Assembly (NCBI GenBank): GCA_964478815.1
Contig: CAYZKY010000001.1
Location: 53,263-117,262, forward strand
DNA length: 64,000 nucleotides
Source: DASVNK01 sp964478815
Lineage (GTDB): Bacteria > Verrucomicrobiota > Verrucomicrobiia > Limisphaerales > SXQI01
Direction of reading: 5' to 3'
The notes under the pieces: model-generated
Database searches by the model: none
What the model was told of the DNA's origin: nothing
Seen by the model: the letters and a program-made list of their open reading frames with translations, nothing else
Program-made: the position numbers and the translations under genes
Part shown: positions 51,382 through 61,231 of the stretch, one piece after another
Layout of the letters: each line of letters opens with the position of its first letter
How positions within the stretch are numbered: position 1 is the stretch's first letter

Positions 51382-51918
51382 TCAGGCGGCCGACGGGTGG
51401 CCCAGGTCGGCAGCCTTCTCGCGCATCGGGGTGAAATTGCCGTTCTCGCAGCAGCGGACAAACCCTTCCGTGACCGTTTTGAGATCCTCCCACTTGCTGC
51501 GAATGCTTTTAGCCTCCGGAGCGGAGATGTGATTATCGCCGGCGGCGACGGCGATGGCCGCGAGCATGTCGGCGAATTCCTGGACGATCTGGTTGGTGGC
51601 AGGCACCAGGAAGTCGGGATGCGGCCAGTGATGCTTCGGATTATTGATGTAGAAACCGCCGCTTCGTTCGCACAGCCACTGGACGATCCGCGGATCCTTG
51701 GTGGCGCGGATCAGCGCTTCGACCCGGTCGAGCGGGTTGGCCGCGCCGCTGCCGTTCTCTTCCGGCGGCTCCGCCCACTTGTAAATGAGGGAAAGCGAGA
51801 GGCCGAGTTCCGCGGCCACTAGCTTGGGATTGGTGGAATCGAAAACTGCGCGAAGCAGCTCGTGCGATTTCATGGGCAGCCACCGTAGCAACTCTTCATC
51901 GGGAAGAGAAGCGGGCAT
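51382..51918 (-). CDS. Probable HTH DNA-binding protein, phage CII/CP76-like
   Basis: The 178-residue protein has an N-terminal helical region, LVAAELGLSLSLIYKWAEP, typical of a helix-turn-helix used by phage CII-like (CP76) regulators, and a conserved-looking RVEALIRATKDPRIVQWL stretch. The C-terminal helices (AAIAVAAGDNHISAPEAK) could oligomerise. ATG 51918 has a GGGGGG stretch before it; ATG 51873 is an alternative start. It is divergent from addB and may regulate it, but that is speculation. Confidence 0.6.
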   Translation of the reverse strand: MPASLPDEELLRWLPMKSHELLRAVFDSTNPKLVAAELGLSLSLIYKWAEPPEENGSGAANPLDRVEALIRATKDPRIVQWLCERSGGFYINNPKHHWPHPDFLVPATNQIVQEFADMLAAIAVAAGDNHISAPEAKSIRSKWEDLKTVTEGFVRCCENGNFTPMREKAADLGHPSAA

Positions 51919-52012
51919 TTTCTGCCCCCCGCGGAGGGGCGCGCGTCACTACGATCAAGTCACGCGGGCGCTTTGATTTGCGGCCTCCCTCCGAAAGCAG
52001 TAGAGGGAGCCC

Positions 52013-55000
52013 GTGCCAATTCGTTTTTTGCTGGGCCCGGCCGGGGCCGGTAAGACCTGGCGCTGCCTGGAGGAGGCACGCCGGGAATTGATGGCCGATC
52101 CGGAAGGCCCGCCGCTGATCTTCCTGGCGCCGAAGCAGGCCACCTTCCAGTTGGAACGCCAGCTACTCGCCACCGGCGATTTGGCCGGCTTCACCCGTCT
52201 GCATATTTTCTCCTTCGAGCGTCTGGCCCGATGGCTGCTCGAACGCTCGCCGCGCGGCGTGCCGGAGTTGCTGGGGGAGCAAGGGCGAACCATGGTCTTG
52301 CGCGCGCTGCTGCACCATCGGCGCGAAGAACTCTCGATTTTTCGGAAGAGCGCCGGGCGGGCCGGTTTCGCGCAGGAGCTAAGCGAGCAGTTGCGCGAGC
52401 TGGCGAACCACGGCTTGTCCGCCGACGATCTCCTCCGAATGGCCGGGCGAGCCGCCAGTGCCGCCGGCTTGCCGGAAAAACTCCACGATCTGGCCGCGAT
52501 GCAGGGCTGGTATCGCGATTGGCTGCAGCAGCAGGCCCTGGAGGATGCCGATGCGCTGCTCTCCGCCGGGGCGGATGCCGCGCGCCAGTGGCGTCTCGCC
52601 GCGGGTTCGGCTCCGCGGGTGGCCGCCCTCTGGCTCGACGGTTTCGCGCAACTCACGCCGCAGGAATGCGATCTCCTGGCGGAAGTGGCGGCGTGCGCGG
52701 AACGGGCGACACTGGCCTTCTGCATGGATCGAGTGGCTGGACCGGACCGCCCGCTCTCGCCCGCGCGGCTGGTCTCGCACACCTATGGCTGTGTCCGCAA
52801 CGCCCTGGCCGCACTCGACGCCGAAGGCACTCCGGAAGTCCATTGGCTGGATCGGGACCCTCTGTATGGCCGCTTTGCGCGGGCTCCGGCGCTGTTTCAT
52901 CTCGAAAAACACTGGGGCCAGCCTGGGCCTTGGGACGGATCAGGGGCAGAGCAAATCGAGTTGACCGAGTGCCGGGATGCGGAAGAAGAGGCCATTCACT
53001 GCGCGCGCGGCATCCGCCGGCATGTGCAGGCCGGCGGCCGGTTTCGCGAAGTGGCCGTGTTGTTGCGCGGGCTGGAATCCAGCCATGCCGACCTTCTCCG
53101 GCGCACCTTCCTGCGCTACGAGATTCCCTTCTTTCTCGATCATCGCGAAAGCGTGGCCCACCACCCGCTGGCGGAGTTAACCCGAGGTGTCCTGCGCAGC
53201 CTCGCCTTCGATTTCCGCCTCGCGGATTTGTTCACCTCGCTCAAGTCCGGCTTGTCGCCTCTGCCGCGGGAGGAGTTGGACCTTCTTGAGAACGAAGCCC
53301 TCGCGCGGGGCTGGGAGGGCCAGGCCTGGCGGCAGGGCTTCCGCATCCGCGATGACGCCGCCCTCGAGACGCGCATGAACGACGGGCGGCAGCGGGCTGT
53401 GGGGCCGATGCTTCGCTTGCAGGCAGCCTTGGGCCGGACGCCCGACGGCGAAGCCCTGGCCGATGGCCTGCGCGGCTTCTGGCAGGGATGGCGCGTGGAG
53501 GAGCAACTAGCCGAGTGGAGCGCCGCCGGCGAACCGATGCACCAGACGGTCTGGGAACAGATGTCCGCCTGGGCCGACAACATCGCCCTCGCGTTCCATG
53601 GCCAGCGGCTCTCCCTGCCCGCCTGGTTGCCGATCCTCGAAGCGGGTCTCGGCTCGCTCACGGTCGGAGTCATCCCGCCGGTGCTCGATCAAGTGCTGAT
53701 CGGCGCCGTCGATCGTTCGCGCAATCCCGATCTGAAACACCTCTTTCTGCTCGGGATGAACGAGGGCCTTTTTCCGGCGCCACCGTCCCGGCCGGCCTTG
53801 CTCACCGAAGCGGATCGCGAGCGTTTGGCCGAGCAGGGCTGCGAACTTGCCCATCTGCCCGTGCTGCAACTCGCTCGCGAGGAATTCTACGGGTATATCG
53901 CCTGCACGCGCGCCCGCGAGCGTCTGACGCTGACCTGCGCGCAAGCGGACGCCCGGGGCCGGCCGCTCAACGCCTCGCGCTTTATCGATCATATCCTCCG
54001 ACTTTTCCCCGGCCTGGCTCCCCAACCCGCCGATCTGCCGGCCGCGGCGGCCTCCGTTTTTCATCGATCCGAACTGGCCAGAATTCCCGGCTTGGCCGAA
54101 CGATCGGACGCTGCGATGGCCATCCGGCCGGTCGAAGCAAAACCGTTGCTGCCGCCCGAGGTCGCGGAGCGGCTTTACGGAAATCCGCTCCGCACCTCCG
54201 TGAGCCAGCTCGAAAAGTTCGCCGCGTGCCCTTTCCAATTCTTTGTCGCCCAGGGCTTGCGCACCGAAGAACGGCGCTATTTCGAACTGGATGTGCGCGA
54301 GCAGGGGAGCTTTCAGCACGAGGTGCTGGCCCAGTTCCACCTCGAACTGGCAGGCGAAGGCAAACGCTGGCGGGACGTTTCGGCGGCGGAGGCCCGCGCC
54401 CGCATTGCCTGTATCGCCGAGACTCAGTTCGAATCCTTCGGCGACGGTTTGCTGCTGGCCAGCGACCGCAATCGGTTTACCGCCGAGTCCTTCAAGCTCT
54501 CGCTGCAAGATTTCATGCAAGCGGTCATCGAGTGGTTTGCCACCAATGCGTTCGATCCTGCATTCGTGGAACTGCCGTTCGGTTTCGAGGGCGCCGAAGC
54601 CGGGTGGTGCCTCGATCTGGACGCTGGACGTTCGCTGTTATTACGGGGGAAAATCGACCGGATCGACGTCTGGCGCGATGGGGATCGGGCCTATTGCCTG
54701 GTGCTCGATTACAAGTCCGGAGGCAAGCGTCCCGACCGGCTGTTCATCGAGCACGGTATTCAGCAGCAGCTTCCCGCCTACCTGCTCGCCGTTCTCGAAA
54801 TGCCCGGACTCGCCCGGCGGCTGGGCGCGGCGGAGCTTCTTCCGGCGGGAATTTTCTTCGTCCCGCTCGCCATCCGGAACGAATCGGCCGGCTCGCGCTC
54901 CGAGTGCCTGGAGCCTGCCGCCGAGGCCAGACGCAGCGCGCTCCAGCATCTCGGCCTCTGCGATCTGGCGATTCTTCCCCGGCTGGATTCCAGCGTGCCC

Positions 55001-55297
55001 GGAGGACACAGCCGCCAGTTCAACCATTGGCTCAAGAAGGACGGCGAACCGGACAAGAGAAGCTTCGCGACGCTGCCAACGGAAGACTTCCGTGCGCTGC
55101 TGGCTCAAACGCGCGCGACCATGCGCGAATTGGGCCGGCGGGTCCTTGCCGGCGACGTGTCGATCGATCCGTACCGCAAGGGACGCGTCACGGCTTGCGC
55201 CCGTTGCGACTTCGCCAGCGTCTGCCGGTTCGACTCCTGGGAACAGCGATTTCGGGAGCTGAGCGCTCCGCGGAAGGCGGGGGGGGGAGATTCTTGA
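52013..55297 (+). CDS. addB: AddB-type helicase-exonuclease subunit
   Basis: The protein has 1,094 residues. Walker A GPAGAGKT is at residues 8-15. The central part is a degenerate UvrD-like fold. The C-terminal RecB-type nuclease has VLDYKSGG near 897. The Fe-S staple cysteines lie in AACPFQFF near 739 and CARCDFASVC near 1062, as in AddB. With AddA it processes double-strand breaks for RecA-dependent repair and degrades phage DNA. GTG 52013 has GAGGGAG upstream. Its last codons contain a G9 tract and its TGA overlaps the addA TTG start. Confidence 0.92.
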   Translation: MPIRFLLGPAGAGKTWRCLEEARRELMADPEGPPLIFLAPKQATFQLERQLLATGDLAGFTRLHIFSFERLARWLLERSPRGVPELLGEQGRTMVLRALLHHRREELSIFRKSAGRAGFAQELSEQLRELANHGLSADDLLRMAGRAASAAGLPEKLHDLAAMQGWYRDWLQQQALEDADALLSAGADAARQWRLAAGSAPRVAALWLDGFAQLTPQECDLLAEVAACAERATLAFCMDRVAGPDRPLSPARLVSHTYGCVRNALAALDAEGTPEVHWLDRDPLYGRFARAPALFHLEKHWGQPGPWDGSGAEQIELTECRDAEEEAIHCARGIRRHVQAGGRFREVAVLLRGLESSHADLLRRTFLRYEIPFFLDHRESVAHHPLAELTRGVLRSLAFDFRLADLFTSLKSGLSPLPREELDLLENEALARGWEGQAWRQGFRIRDDAALETRMNDGRQRAVGPMLRLQAALGRTPDGEALADGLRGFWQGWRVEEQLAEWSAAGEPMHQTVWEQMSAWADNIALAFHGQRLSLPAWLPILEAGLGSLTVGVIPPVLDQVLIGAVDRSRNPDLKHLFLLGMNEGLFPAPPSRPALLTEADRERLAEQGCELAHLPVLQLAREEFYGYIACTRARERLTLTCAQADARGRPLNASRFIDHILRLFPGLAPQPADLPAAAASVFHRSELARIPGLAERSDAAMAIRPVEAKPLLPPEVAERLYGNPLRTSVSQLEKFAACPFQFFVAQGLRTEERRYFELDVREQGSFQHEVLAQFHLELAGEGKRWRDVSAAEARARIACIAETQFESFGDGLLLASDRNRFTAESFKLSLQDFMQAVIEWFATNAFDPAFVELPFGFEGAEAGWCLDLDAGRSLLLRGKIDRIDVWRDGDRAYCLVLDYKSGGKRPDRLFIEHGIQQQLPAYLLAVLEMPGLARRLGAAELLPAGIFFVPLAIRNESAGSRSECLEPAAEARRSALQHLGLCDLAILPRLDSSVPGGHSRQFNHWLKKDGEPDKRSFATLPTEDFRALLAQTRATMRELGRRVLAGDVSIDPYRKGRVTACARCDFASVCRFDSWEQRFRELSAPRKAGGGDS
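55279..55287 (+). repeat. Nine-G homopolymer at the addB/addA junction
   Basis: Nine G at 55279-55287 lie in the last codons of addB, 7 bases before the addA start codon. They may act as the addA ribosome-binding site. A -1 slip here puts the ribosome in the addA frame. Confidence 0.8.
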
Positions 55298-58200
55298 GTC
55301 TGACCCAAGCCCAACGCGCAGCCATCGATGCCGAAGGCCCCACGCTGGTGGTTGCCGGCGCGGGCACCGGCAAGACCCGCACGCTCATCGAGCGCTGCTT
55401 GCGCCTGTTGTTCGGGGCGCGCCAGATCGGCCTCGACCGGCTCCTGATCGTCACTTTCACCGAGGCCGCTGCCGCCGAGATGCGCCACCGGTTGCGCGCC
55501 GCCATCGAAGCCCGCCAGGCCGAGCCCGGCCAGGCGGAACGCTGCGCGCTGCATTTGGCCCGGCTGGACGCGGCGCAAATCAGCACGCTCCACAGCTTTT
55601 GCTACCGCCTGGTGCGAGAGAACTTTGGCGAATTGGGGACCGACCCCACCGCTGCCGTGCTGACCGAGGACCAGGCCAGAGTTCTCGCTGCCGAAACGCT
55701 CGAAGAACTCTTCGCGGAGCATTATCGCAACGCGCAGGCGTGGTCGGAGGACGTGCATCGCCTGCTGCGAGACGAGTACCGGGGCTGGGATAGCCCGCTT
55801 GGCGAAACGATCCTGCGGCTTCACGAACACGCCCAGACGCGGCCCGACCCGGAGCGGTGGCTGGCCGAACAAGCGGAGATGTGGAGTCAGGAGAATTCGC
55901 CTTGGAAGGAACGGTTCGTTCCCCTGATCGGCGAGTGGCGCGCGCGATGGATTCCGGCGCTCGAAGCCGCCCCCGCCGACAACCAGGCCGCCGCCACTGC
56001 CGCCGCCATGTTGCGCCGAGCAGATTCCGCATCGCTCGCCGCCCTGCCGGGCGCGGTGGCAGAGTTCGACAAAGCCGGCAAAATGACCTGGCCATACGGC
56101 AAGAAGGATCTCTGGCGACCGCCCTTCAAAAAGTTCTTCGACGAAGCCGCGTTTCTGGCCGCGTTCACTCCTGAAACGCTGGACGAAGATTGGCGCTGGG
56201 CACAGCCCTCCGTTAGGACCTTGCTCCGCCTCGTGGAGCAATACGCGCTGAAGTTCGCGGAAGCCAAACGCGAGCGCGCGGTGCTCGATTTCCACGATCT
56301 CGAGCAGTTCTCCCTCCGGCTCCTCTGCGAGCCCGAGTCCGGTGAACCCACTGCGTTGGCGCGCCGGTGGCAGGGCCGCTTCGATGCCGTGTTCGTCGAT
56401 GAGTTTCAGGATATCAACCCCGCGCAGGATCTCATTCTCCGCTGCGTCAGTTCTTCCACGAGCACGGGAGGACGATTTCTGGTCGGCGACATCAAGCAAA
56501 GCATCTACGGTTTTCGCCAGGCCGATCCCCGCATCTTCGCGCGCTACCTTGATCTGCCTGAGACGAGCGGCTGGCAGAAGATTTACCTGTCGGACAATTT
56601 CCGCAGCCGCGAGTCGATCCTGGGATTCGTCAACGGGTTATTCGGCCGGTTCATGCGCCGCGAACTCGGCGGCGTGGACTACGATTCGGCCACGGCTCTG
56701 CGCTTCGGCAATCCGGACGGACGCACTCCGCTCAGCGCCCGGCACGACCCGGCCCCGAGCGTCGAGTTTCACCTGCGCCTCAAGCCGGACGGCCCATCTC
56801 CCGCGCCCGAAACCACGGAGGATGACGACGCGGAAGCCGACATCGGCGATGCCGAATGGGAAGCCCGCCTCGCCGCGCGCCGCTTGCGCGAGCTGCACGG
56901 CACGCCGTTCTACGATGAGGCCACGCGGGCGGAACGATCCCTCGAATGGTCCGATATGGCGGTGCTGCTGCGCGCCGCGGGGCCGAAGGCCGAAACCTGG
57001 GCCAAGGCGTTCGAGTCGTTTGGCGTTCCGCTCGCGCTCAAGCGCGATGTCTTTTACGCCACCGAGGAAATCCGCGACCTGATCGACCTCCTCACGTTGC
57101 TCGACAACCCCATTCAGGACATTCCGCTGCTGGGCGCGCTGCGGTCGCCCTTCGGAGGATTCGCTGCCGTCGATCTGGCTGAAATCCGCATGACGGATCG
57201 GGCCGCACCTCTGTGGGTGGCCTTGGCCCGATTCCACGAAACGCGCGCCGATCATCCCGCCTGGCCAAAAGCCCGCGCGTTTCTGGAACGATTGCAGGGC
57301 TGGCGGAACCTGCATCGCTCGGCCTCGATTCGCGAGCGCCTCGAAGTCATCCTGGCCGATACCGGTTACGCCGAGTGGCTGCTCGGCCGGCCGCGCGGCC
57401 GCCAGCGCTATGCCAACGTCCGCCAGTTTCTCGAACTGGCGCGCGATTTCGACCGCCTGCGGGGCGAGAATCTGTATCGCTTTCTGCGCCATCTCGAACA
57501 AGTTCAGGAGTCCGCTGGCGATATCGAGCCTGCCGCCGCCAGCGGCGTGGATGCCATCCGGCTCATGTCCGTCCACCAGAGCAAGGGGCTCGAGTTCCCG
57601 GTGGTGTTGGTCGCCGACCTGGCCAAGCGTTGGAACCAGCGAGACTCGTCGCAACGGTTGCTGCTGGATGACGAGCTGGGGCTCTGCCCCACGATCAAGC
57701 CTCCCGGCGCCGTGCGGCGTTACCCAAGCCTCGCCCACTGGGCCGCGCAACGCCGCCGGAAAACCGAATCGCTCGGCGAGGAAATGCGCATCCTCTACGT
57801 TGCGCTCACCCGCCCCCGTCATCGCCTGATCCTCACGGCCACGGCGACGGAAAAGACGCTGAAGAGTTGGTCCGAGAGCGGCTCGGCCACGGTGGACGAT
57901 GGAACCAGAAGCAGTTCCTGGCTGAGCTGGATCGGCCCGCACCTCGCCGCGCTGGAGCCAGCGTGGCCGACGGAGGAAAACGCCCCCCACGGCGAATGGA
58001 TGCATCGGCTATACCGCGACGACGCCTTGCTCTTGCCGCCGTCCGCCCCGCCGCTTCCTTGTGTCCCGGAAATCTCCTCGGGAGCTGCCACGGATCTTGA
58101 ACTGGAAGCGAGATTGAATTTTCGCTATCCGCACGAACTTGCGACGCGCCAGATCGCCAAGACCTCCGTCACCGCGCTCCGCCGTTCTCGTGAAGCCGAG

Positions 58201-58833
58201 GAGGAAGCCGCCATTCTTGATTTCCTGCGTGCGGAAGCTCCGCGTCGATCCGACGCTGCATCCGGGCCGGCTGCGGCGGCCCGCTCGCGAGAAAAAGGGG
58301 AAGCGACTCACATTTTTCTCGAACACCTCGATCTGCGCCAGCGGTGCGATCTCGCGAACCTCCACGCCCAGGCCGGGGCCTTCGTGCAGTCCGGCCGGCT
58401 CGCGGCTGGCCAGATTTCGGAGCTCGATCTGCCCGCCATTGCCGCGTTCTGGAAATCCGAAATCGGAACCCTGCTCCGCGAACATCGATCCCTCATCCGC
58501 CGGGAATTGCCCTTTGCCGTCCGGCTTCCGGCCGCCGCCGATCTCCCCCAGCCTGCACTGCCTGAGATCGGAGTCGGGCCGCACGTTTCGCCGCTCGATC
58601 ACGAATGGGTCGTGTTGCAAGGTGTCGTCGATCTCGCCGTGATCCACCCATCGGAAATTTGGCTGCTCGATTACAAGACGGACGATGTCCCGCCCGGGTT
58701 GCTGGAGTCGCGGCTGGCCTTCCATCGTCCGCAGCTCGATCATTACCGGCGGGCGCTCGCCGCCATCTTCCGCCGGCCCGTCACGCGCACCTGGCTCCAT
58801 TTCCTGCTCCCTCATCGCACGTTCTCCATTTAG
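55294..58833 (+). CDS. addA: AddA-type ATP-dependent helicase/nuclease
   Basis: The protein has 1,179 residues from TTG 55294. Superfamily 1 helicase motifs are in order: GAGTGKT near 25, QISTLHSFC, VFVDEFQDI near 367, GDIKQSIYGFRQADP, SDNFRSRES, VHQSKGLEFPVVLV near 760, and ILYVALTRPRHRL. The C-terminal RecB-family nuclease carries LLDYKTDD near 1124. It pairs with AddB for end resection. The frame is open 1.8 kb further upstream, but that part only shadows addB; the conserved N-terminus (TQAQRAAIDAEG) starts here. The start overlaps the addB stop by 4 bp (TTGA). Confidence 0.93.
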   Translation: MSLTQAQRAAIDAEGPTLVVAGAGTGKTRTLIERCLRLLFGARQIGLDRLLIVTFTEAAAAEMRHRLRAAIEARQAEPGQAERCALHLARLDAAQISTLHSFCYRLVRENFGELGTDPTAAVLTEDQARVLAAETLEELFAEHYRNAQAWSEDVHRLLRDEYRGWDSPLGETILRLHEHAQTRPDPERWLAEQAEMWSQENSPWKERFVPLIGEWRARWIPALEAAPADNQAAATAAAMLRRADSASLAALPGAVAEFDKAGKMTWPYGKKDLWRPPFKKFFDEAAFLAAFTPETLDEDWRWAQPSVRTLLRLVEQYALKFAEAKRERAVLDFHDLEQFSLRLLCEPESGEPTALARRWQGRFDAVFVDEFQDINPAQDLILRCVSSSTSTGGRFLVGDIKQSIYGFRQADPRIFARYLDLPETSGWQKIYLSDNFRSRESILGFVNGLFGRFMRRELGGVDYDSATALRFGNPDGRTPLSARHDPAPSVEFHLRLKPDGPSPAPETTEDDDAEADIGDAEWEARLAARRLRELHGTPFYDEATRAERSLEWSDMAVLLRAAGPKAETWAKAFESFGVPLALKRDVFYATEEIRDLIDLLTLLDNPIQDIPLLGALRSPFGGFAAVDLAEIRMTDRAAPLWVALARFHETRADHPAWPKARAFLERLQGWRNLHRSASIRERLEVILADTGYAEWLLGRPRGRQRYANVRQFLELARDFDRLRGENLYRFLRHLEQVQESAGDIEPAAASGVDAIRLMSVHQSKGLEFPVVLVADLAKRWNQRDSSQRLLLDDELGLCPTIKPPGAVRRYPSLAHWAAQRRRKTESLGEEMRILYVALTRPRHRLILTATATEKTLKSWSESGSATVDDGTRSSSWLSWIGPHLAALEPAWPTEENAPHGEWMHRLYRDDALLLPPSAPPLPCVPEISSGAATDLELEARLNFRYPHELATRQIAKTSVTALRRSREAEEEAAILDFLRAEAPRRSDAASGPAAAARSREKGEATHIFLEHLDLRQRCDLANLHAQAGAFVQSGRLAAGQISELDLPAIAAFWKSEIGTLLREHRSLIRRELPFAVRLPAAADLPQPALPEIGVGPHVSPLDHEWVVLQGVVDLAVIHPSEIWLLDYKTDDVPPGLLESRLAFHRPQLDHYRRALAAIFRRPVTRTWLHFLLPHRTFSI

Positions 58834-58849
58834 AGCGCGCCGCGCCATC

Positions 58850-58883
58850 GGCGTCCCGCCCGCGCTGGGGCGGGCGGGACGCC
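58850..58883. terminator. Bidirectional hairpin terminator between convergent genes
   Basis: GGCGTCCCGCCCGC (58850-58863) and GCGGGCGGGACGCC (58870-58883) are perfect 14-bp complements with a 6-nt loop. They lie between the addA stop and the stop of the minus-strand gene ending at 58889. There is no T tail, but the position suits both genes. Confidence 0.7.
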
Positions 58884-58888
58884 GTCCG

Positions 58889-60913
58889 TTAGTGAACCAT
58901 GCGCAAGGTGTCGTTGATTCCGTCCAGCCGCGGATCGTCGACGAACGGAAGCGGCCCGATCCGGCGGGGGATTGTCACGCGCGCCAAATCCGGCACGATG
59001 AACCGGCTGAGGCAGGTTTTGCCCGCAAAATTCGCCAGTTTTTGACGACGGAAATCCAGATCGTTGAATTCCCGGATCGTGGCCGGCGCGCGCGGATCCG
59101 GCACTTGGAACAAGTCAGGCGAATCGGTCACGCTGGGCGTCGAACCGGTCAGGAACCGCGACAACCGGGCCGGCATGTGCCGAGGATCGATATGAAGAAA
59201 CTCGGTATTCTCGGGAAGAGTCGTCGATCCGGCGAATAGAGAGCTTGGCCCGACCGTCCCCGTCTCCCGAATGTGGCAGGCGCTGCAGGTGCTGAGCGAA
59301 AACTTATGCCGCGCGTCGTTGTTCGCGATGCCGGTCGCGGCAAAGTGCGTGTTGAGCTGCCCTGGCGAGGCCCGTGAAGTCGCCGCCATGAACGGCGAAC
59401 CCGCGGGAAAGGAATCCGGCACGATATGCGCGTTGTTCAAGATCGATATTTCGTTGATGTTGACGTAATCCCGCACCGCCACGGAACCGTTCAACGTTTC
59501 GTCGGGCGTTTGCTTGACGGTGTCCTCGAACAGCAGGTTCGATCCCGCCGCGATCCGGAATTCCCGCAATTCCCACAGGATGTTCAGGCCGTTTTCGTTC
59601 GAACGGAGCTGGTTTAACGCGCTGCCGTTCGGCTTGCTGGGAGCCGCATTGCGAACCACGAATTGCTCCGTGATCGCTTCCAGGGCGTCATTGTAGTTCG
59701 TGCTGGGTAGCGCATGTCCGTCCAGGGCAACCCATTGTTGGGCCCAATTCCTCAGTCCATCGCAATTCCTGGCGGTGATCCCGTACTCGAAAATAATCGC
59801 GAACGGCATCATGTCGCACGGATTGGGCGTGCTCAAGTCCATCACGCCGAAGACGAACCGGCCTTCCCCGGCGCTGCCTCCGCCATAGACCAGGTTGTCG
59901 GCCAGATCGATCCGGTTGATGATCGCCGCGAGCCGGAAGGGAGATCGGTCGAGATTCAACTTTCCTCCCACCCTCGGCCAGTTATTGAGAACCTTGGTCA
60001 TGATGGCCGGGCGCGGCGCGGCGACAAATCCGCTCGTCACCGCCTGCGGGCCGTTCCAGAGTAGCAGCCATCGCTCTACGAAATCGCGCGGATCGACGCC
60101 CGTGGCCGGCTGATTCGCCATTTCCGTCATCAGATGCTTGAACGTCCACACGCCATTCGGATTACCCAGCCCGGGACCGTTGGGATCGCCCGGACAGGGG
60201 CTGATCGTCCGGTTCGTATCCTGCACCACGCTCGGGTGCGTCATCAGCAGCGACTTCTCCGCCACAATCGAGAGCGGATCCACCGCGGGCACAAAATCGA
60301 ACAGGCTGATCGCCCGGCCGGGCCGCAAAATCCCCTCGCCCAGAGTCAGTCGTTGCAGCCGTTCCCTCAGCACCTTTGGATCCTCCAGGCCAATCGCTTC
60401 TCTCCCTTGAAACACCGCGCGCGGCGGCCGGTTCGAAAGCGTGTGCAACCGTTGAAGCTGATCGTTGACCATCCCCTGCAGATCCTCCTGCACCACGGCC
60501 GTGAACACGCCATCGTTGCGCTTGCGGTCGCCTTCGAGGCCATCATCGCGCAGATCCACCGGCTGATCGTTCGGGAAGATGCGCACGCCTTTCGCCACGC
60601 GGGTATCCTTCGGGTCGAACCGCACCTCGAGCAACGCGTTGCCCCGGGCCGTAGGGTTTTCCAACAGCTCCAGCGTGGCGGTGCGCACGGCGGGCGGGAA
60701 CCGGTGCAATTCCAAGCCGGCCGTCGGATCCGGTTTCGGCTTTATCTGTGTCGTTTTGCAGGCGGACAACACCAGGGCGGCGGTCAGATACCCGGCGCCC
60801 AACATCAGACCGAAAGCCGATTTGGGGCGCGATTTCGCCCATTTGCGGCCGGCCTGCCACATTGCCTTGCCTGTGGACAAGTTTCGGAAACGATCATCCT
60901 CATTCGGGGTCAT
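58889..60913 (-). CDS. Lipoprotein with CXXCH haem-binding motif
   Basis: The protein has 674 residues. An unusually long N-terminal leader of about 50 residues ends in the lipobox LSAC, so it is likely lipid-anchored. The single haem motif is CSACH, near residue 565. A repeated-looking DPKDT/FDP beta region, a WLLLWNGPQAV segment and an AIINRIDLADNLVYGG stretch show a large fold, of a kind I have seen described only as hypothetical. ATG 60913 has GAGGAAAGCT before it. It probably transfers electrons or binds haem outside the inner membrane. Confidence 0.7.
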   Translation of the reverse strand: MTPNEDDRFRNLSTGKAMWQAGRKWAKSRPKSAFGLMLGAGYLTAALVLSACKTTQIKPKPDPTAGLELHRFPPAVRTATLELLENPTARGNALLEVRFDPKDTRVAKGVRIFPNDQPVDLRDDGLEGDRKRNDGVFTAVVQEDLQGMVNDQLQRLHTLSNRPPRAVFQGREAIGLEDPKVLRERLQRLTLGEGILRPGRAISLFDFVPAVDPLSIVAEKSLLMTHPSVVQDTNRTISPCPGDPNGPGLGNPNGVWTFKHLMTEMANQPATGVDPRDFVERWLLLWNGPQAVTSGFVAAPRPAIMTKVLNNWPRVGGKLNLDRSPFRLAAIINRIDLADNLVYGGGSAGEGRFVFGVMDLSTPNPCDMMPFAIIFEYGITARNCDGLRNWAQQWVALDGHALPSTNYNDALEAITEQFVVRNAAPSKPNGSALNQLRSNENGLNILWELREFRIAAGSNLLFEDTVKQTPDETLNGSVAVRDYVNINEISILNNAHIVPDSFPAGSPFMAATSRASPGQLNTHFAATGIANNDARHKFSLSTCSACHIRETGTVGPSSLFAGSTTLPENTEFLHIDPRHMPARLSRFLTGSTPSVTDSPDLFQVPDPRAPATIREFNDLDFRRQKLANFAGKTCLSRFIVPDLARVTIPRRIGPLPFVDDPRLDGINDTLRMVH

Positions 60914-61231
60914 AGCTTTCCTCTTATGGTTCTTGAGGTCAGCCGATGTGTACCCTTCGCGGCGGGACATCCCGCCGCCGCCGCCAGGTTGGTCCGTGCC
61001 GCGCTTCTCCTTGGCCCACGCGAGGGTCAAGGTCGAGACACACCATCCAGGCGTTGCTTACCGGTCTCCGCCGGCCTTCCTCTGGACCCATTTACGTCGC
61101 AGGCGAGGCCGTTCTTTCAGAATGTTTTCGATAAGCAGCGGTTCTGGTTGGGAAGCGTGGAAAGCCGGAGTCCGAGGATGCGCGCTCCTCCGGCTGGCGG
61201 AACAGCGGTATGGAAGGCGCTTCGCGGCCTC
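60914..61231. other. Intergenic gap between two minus-strand genes
   Basis: These 318 bases separate the ABC permease (ending at 61232) from the haem lipoprotein. A tight 9-bp hairpin, GCGGCGGGA/TCCCGCCGC, lies at 60959-60978 in the lipoprotein leader. An 8-bp stem AGCCGGAG/CTCCGGCT at 61163-61195 may end the permease transcript. I saw no gene or clear promoter. Confidence 0.5.

Noticed and set aside
53488..55293. Upstream extension of the addA frame
   Set aside because: It lies inside addB and lacks conserved sequence; the AddA N-terminus starts at 55294. The openness is only used for the frameshift hypothesis.
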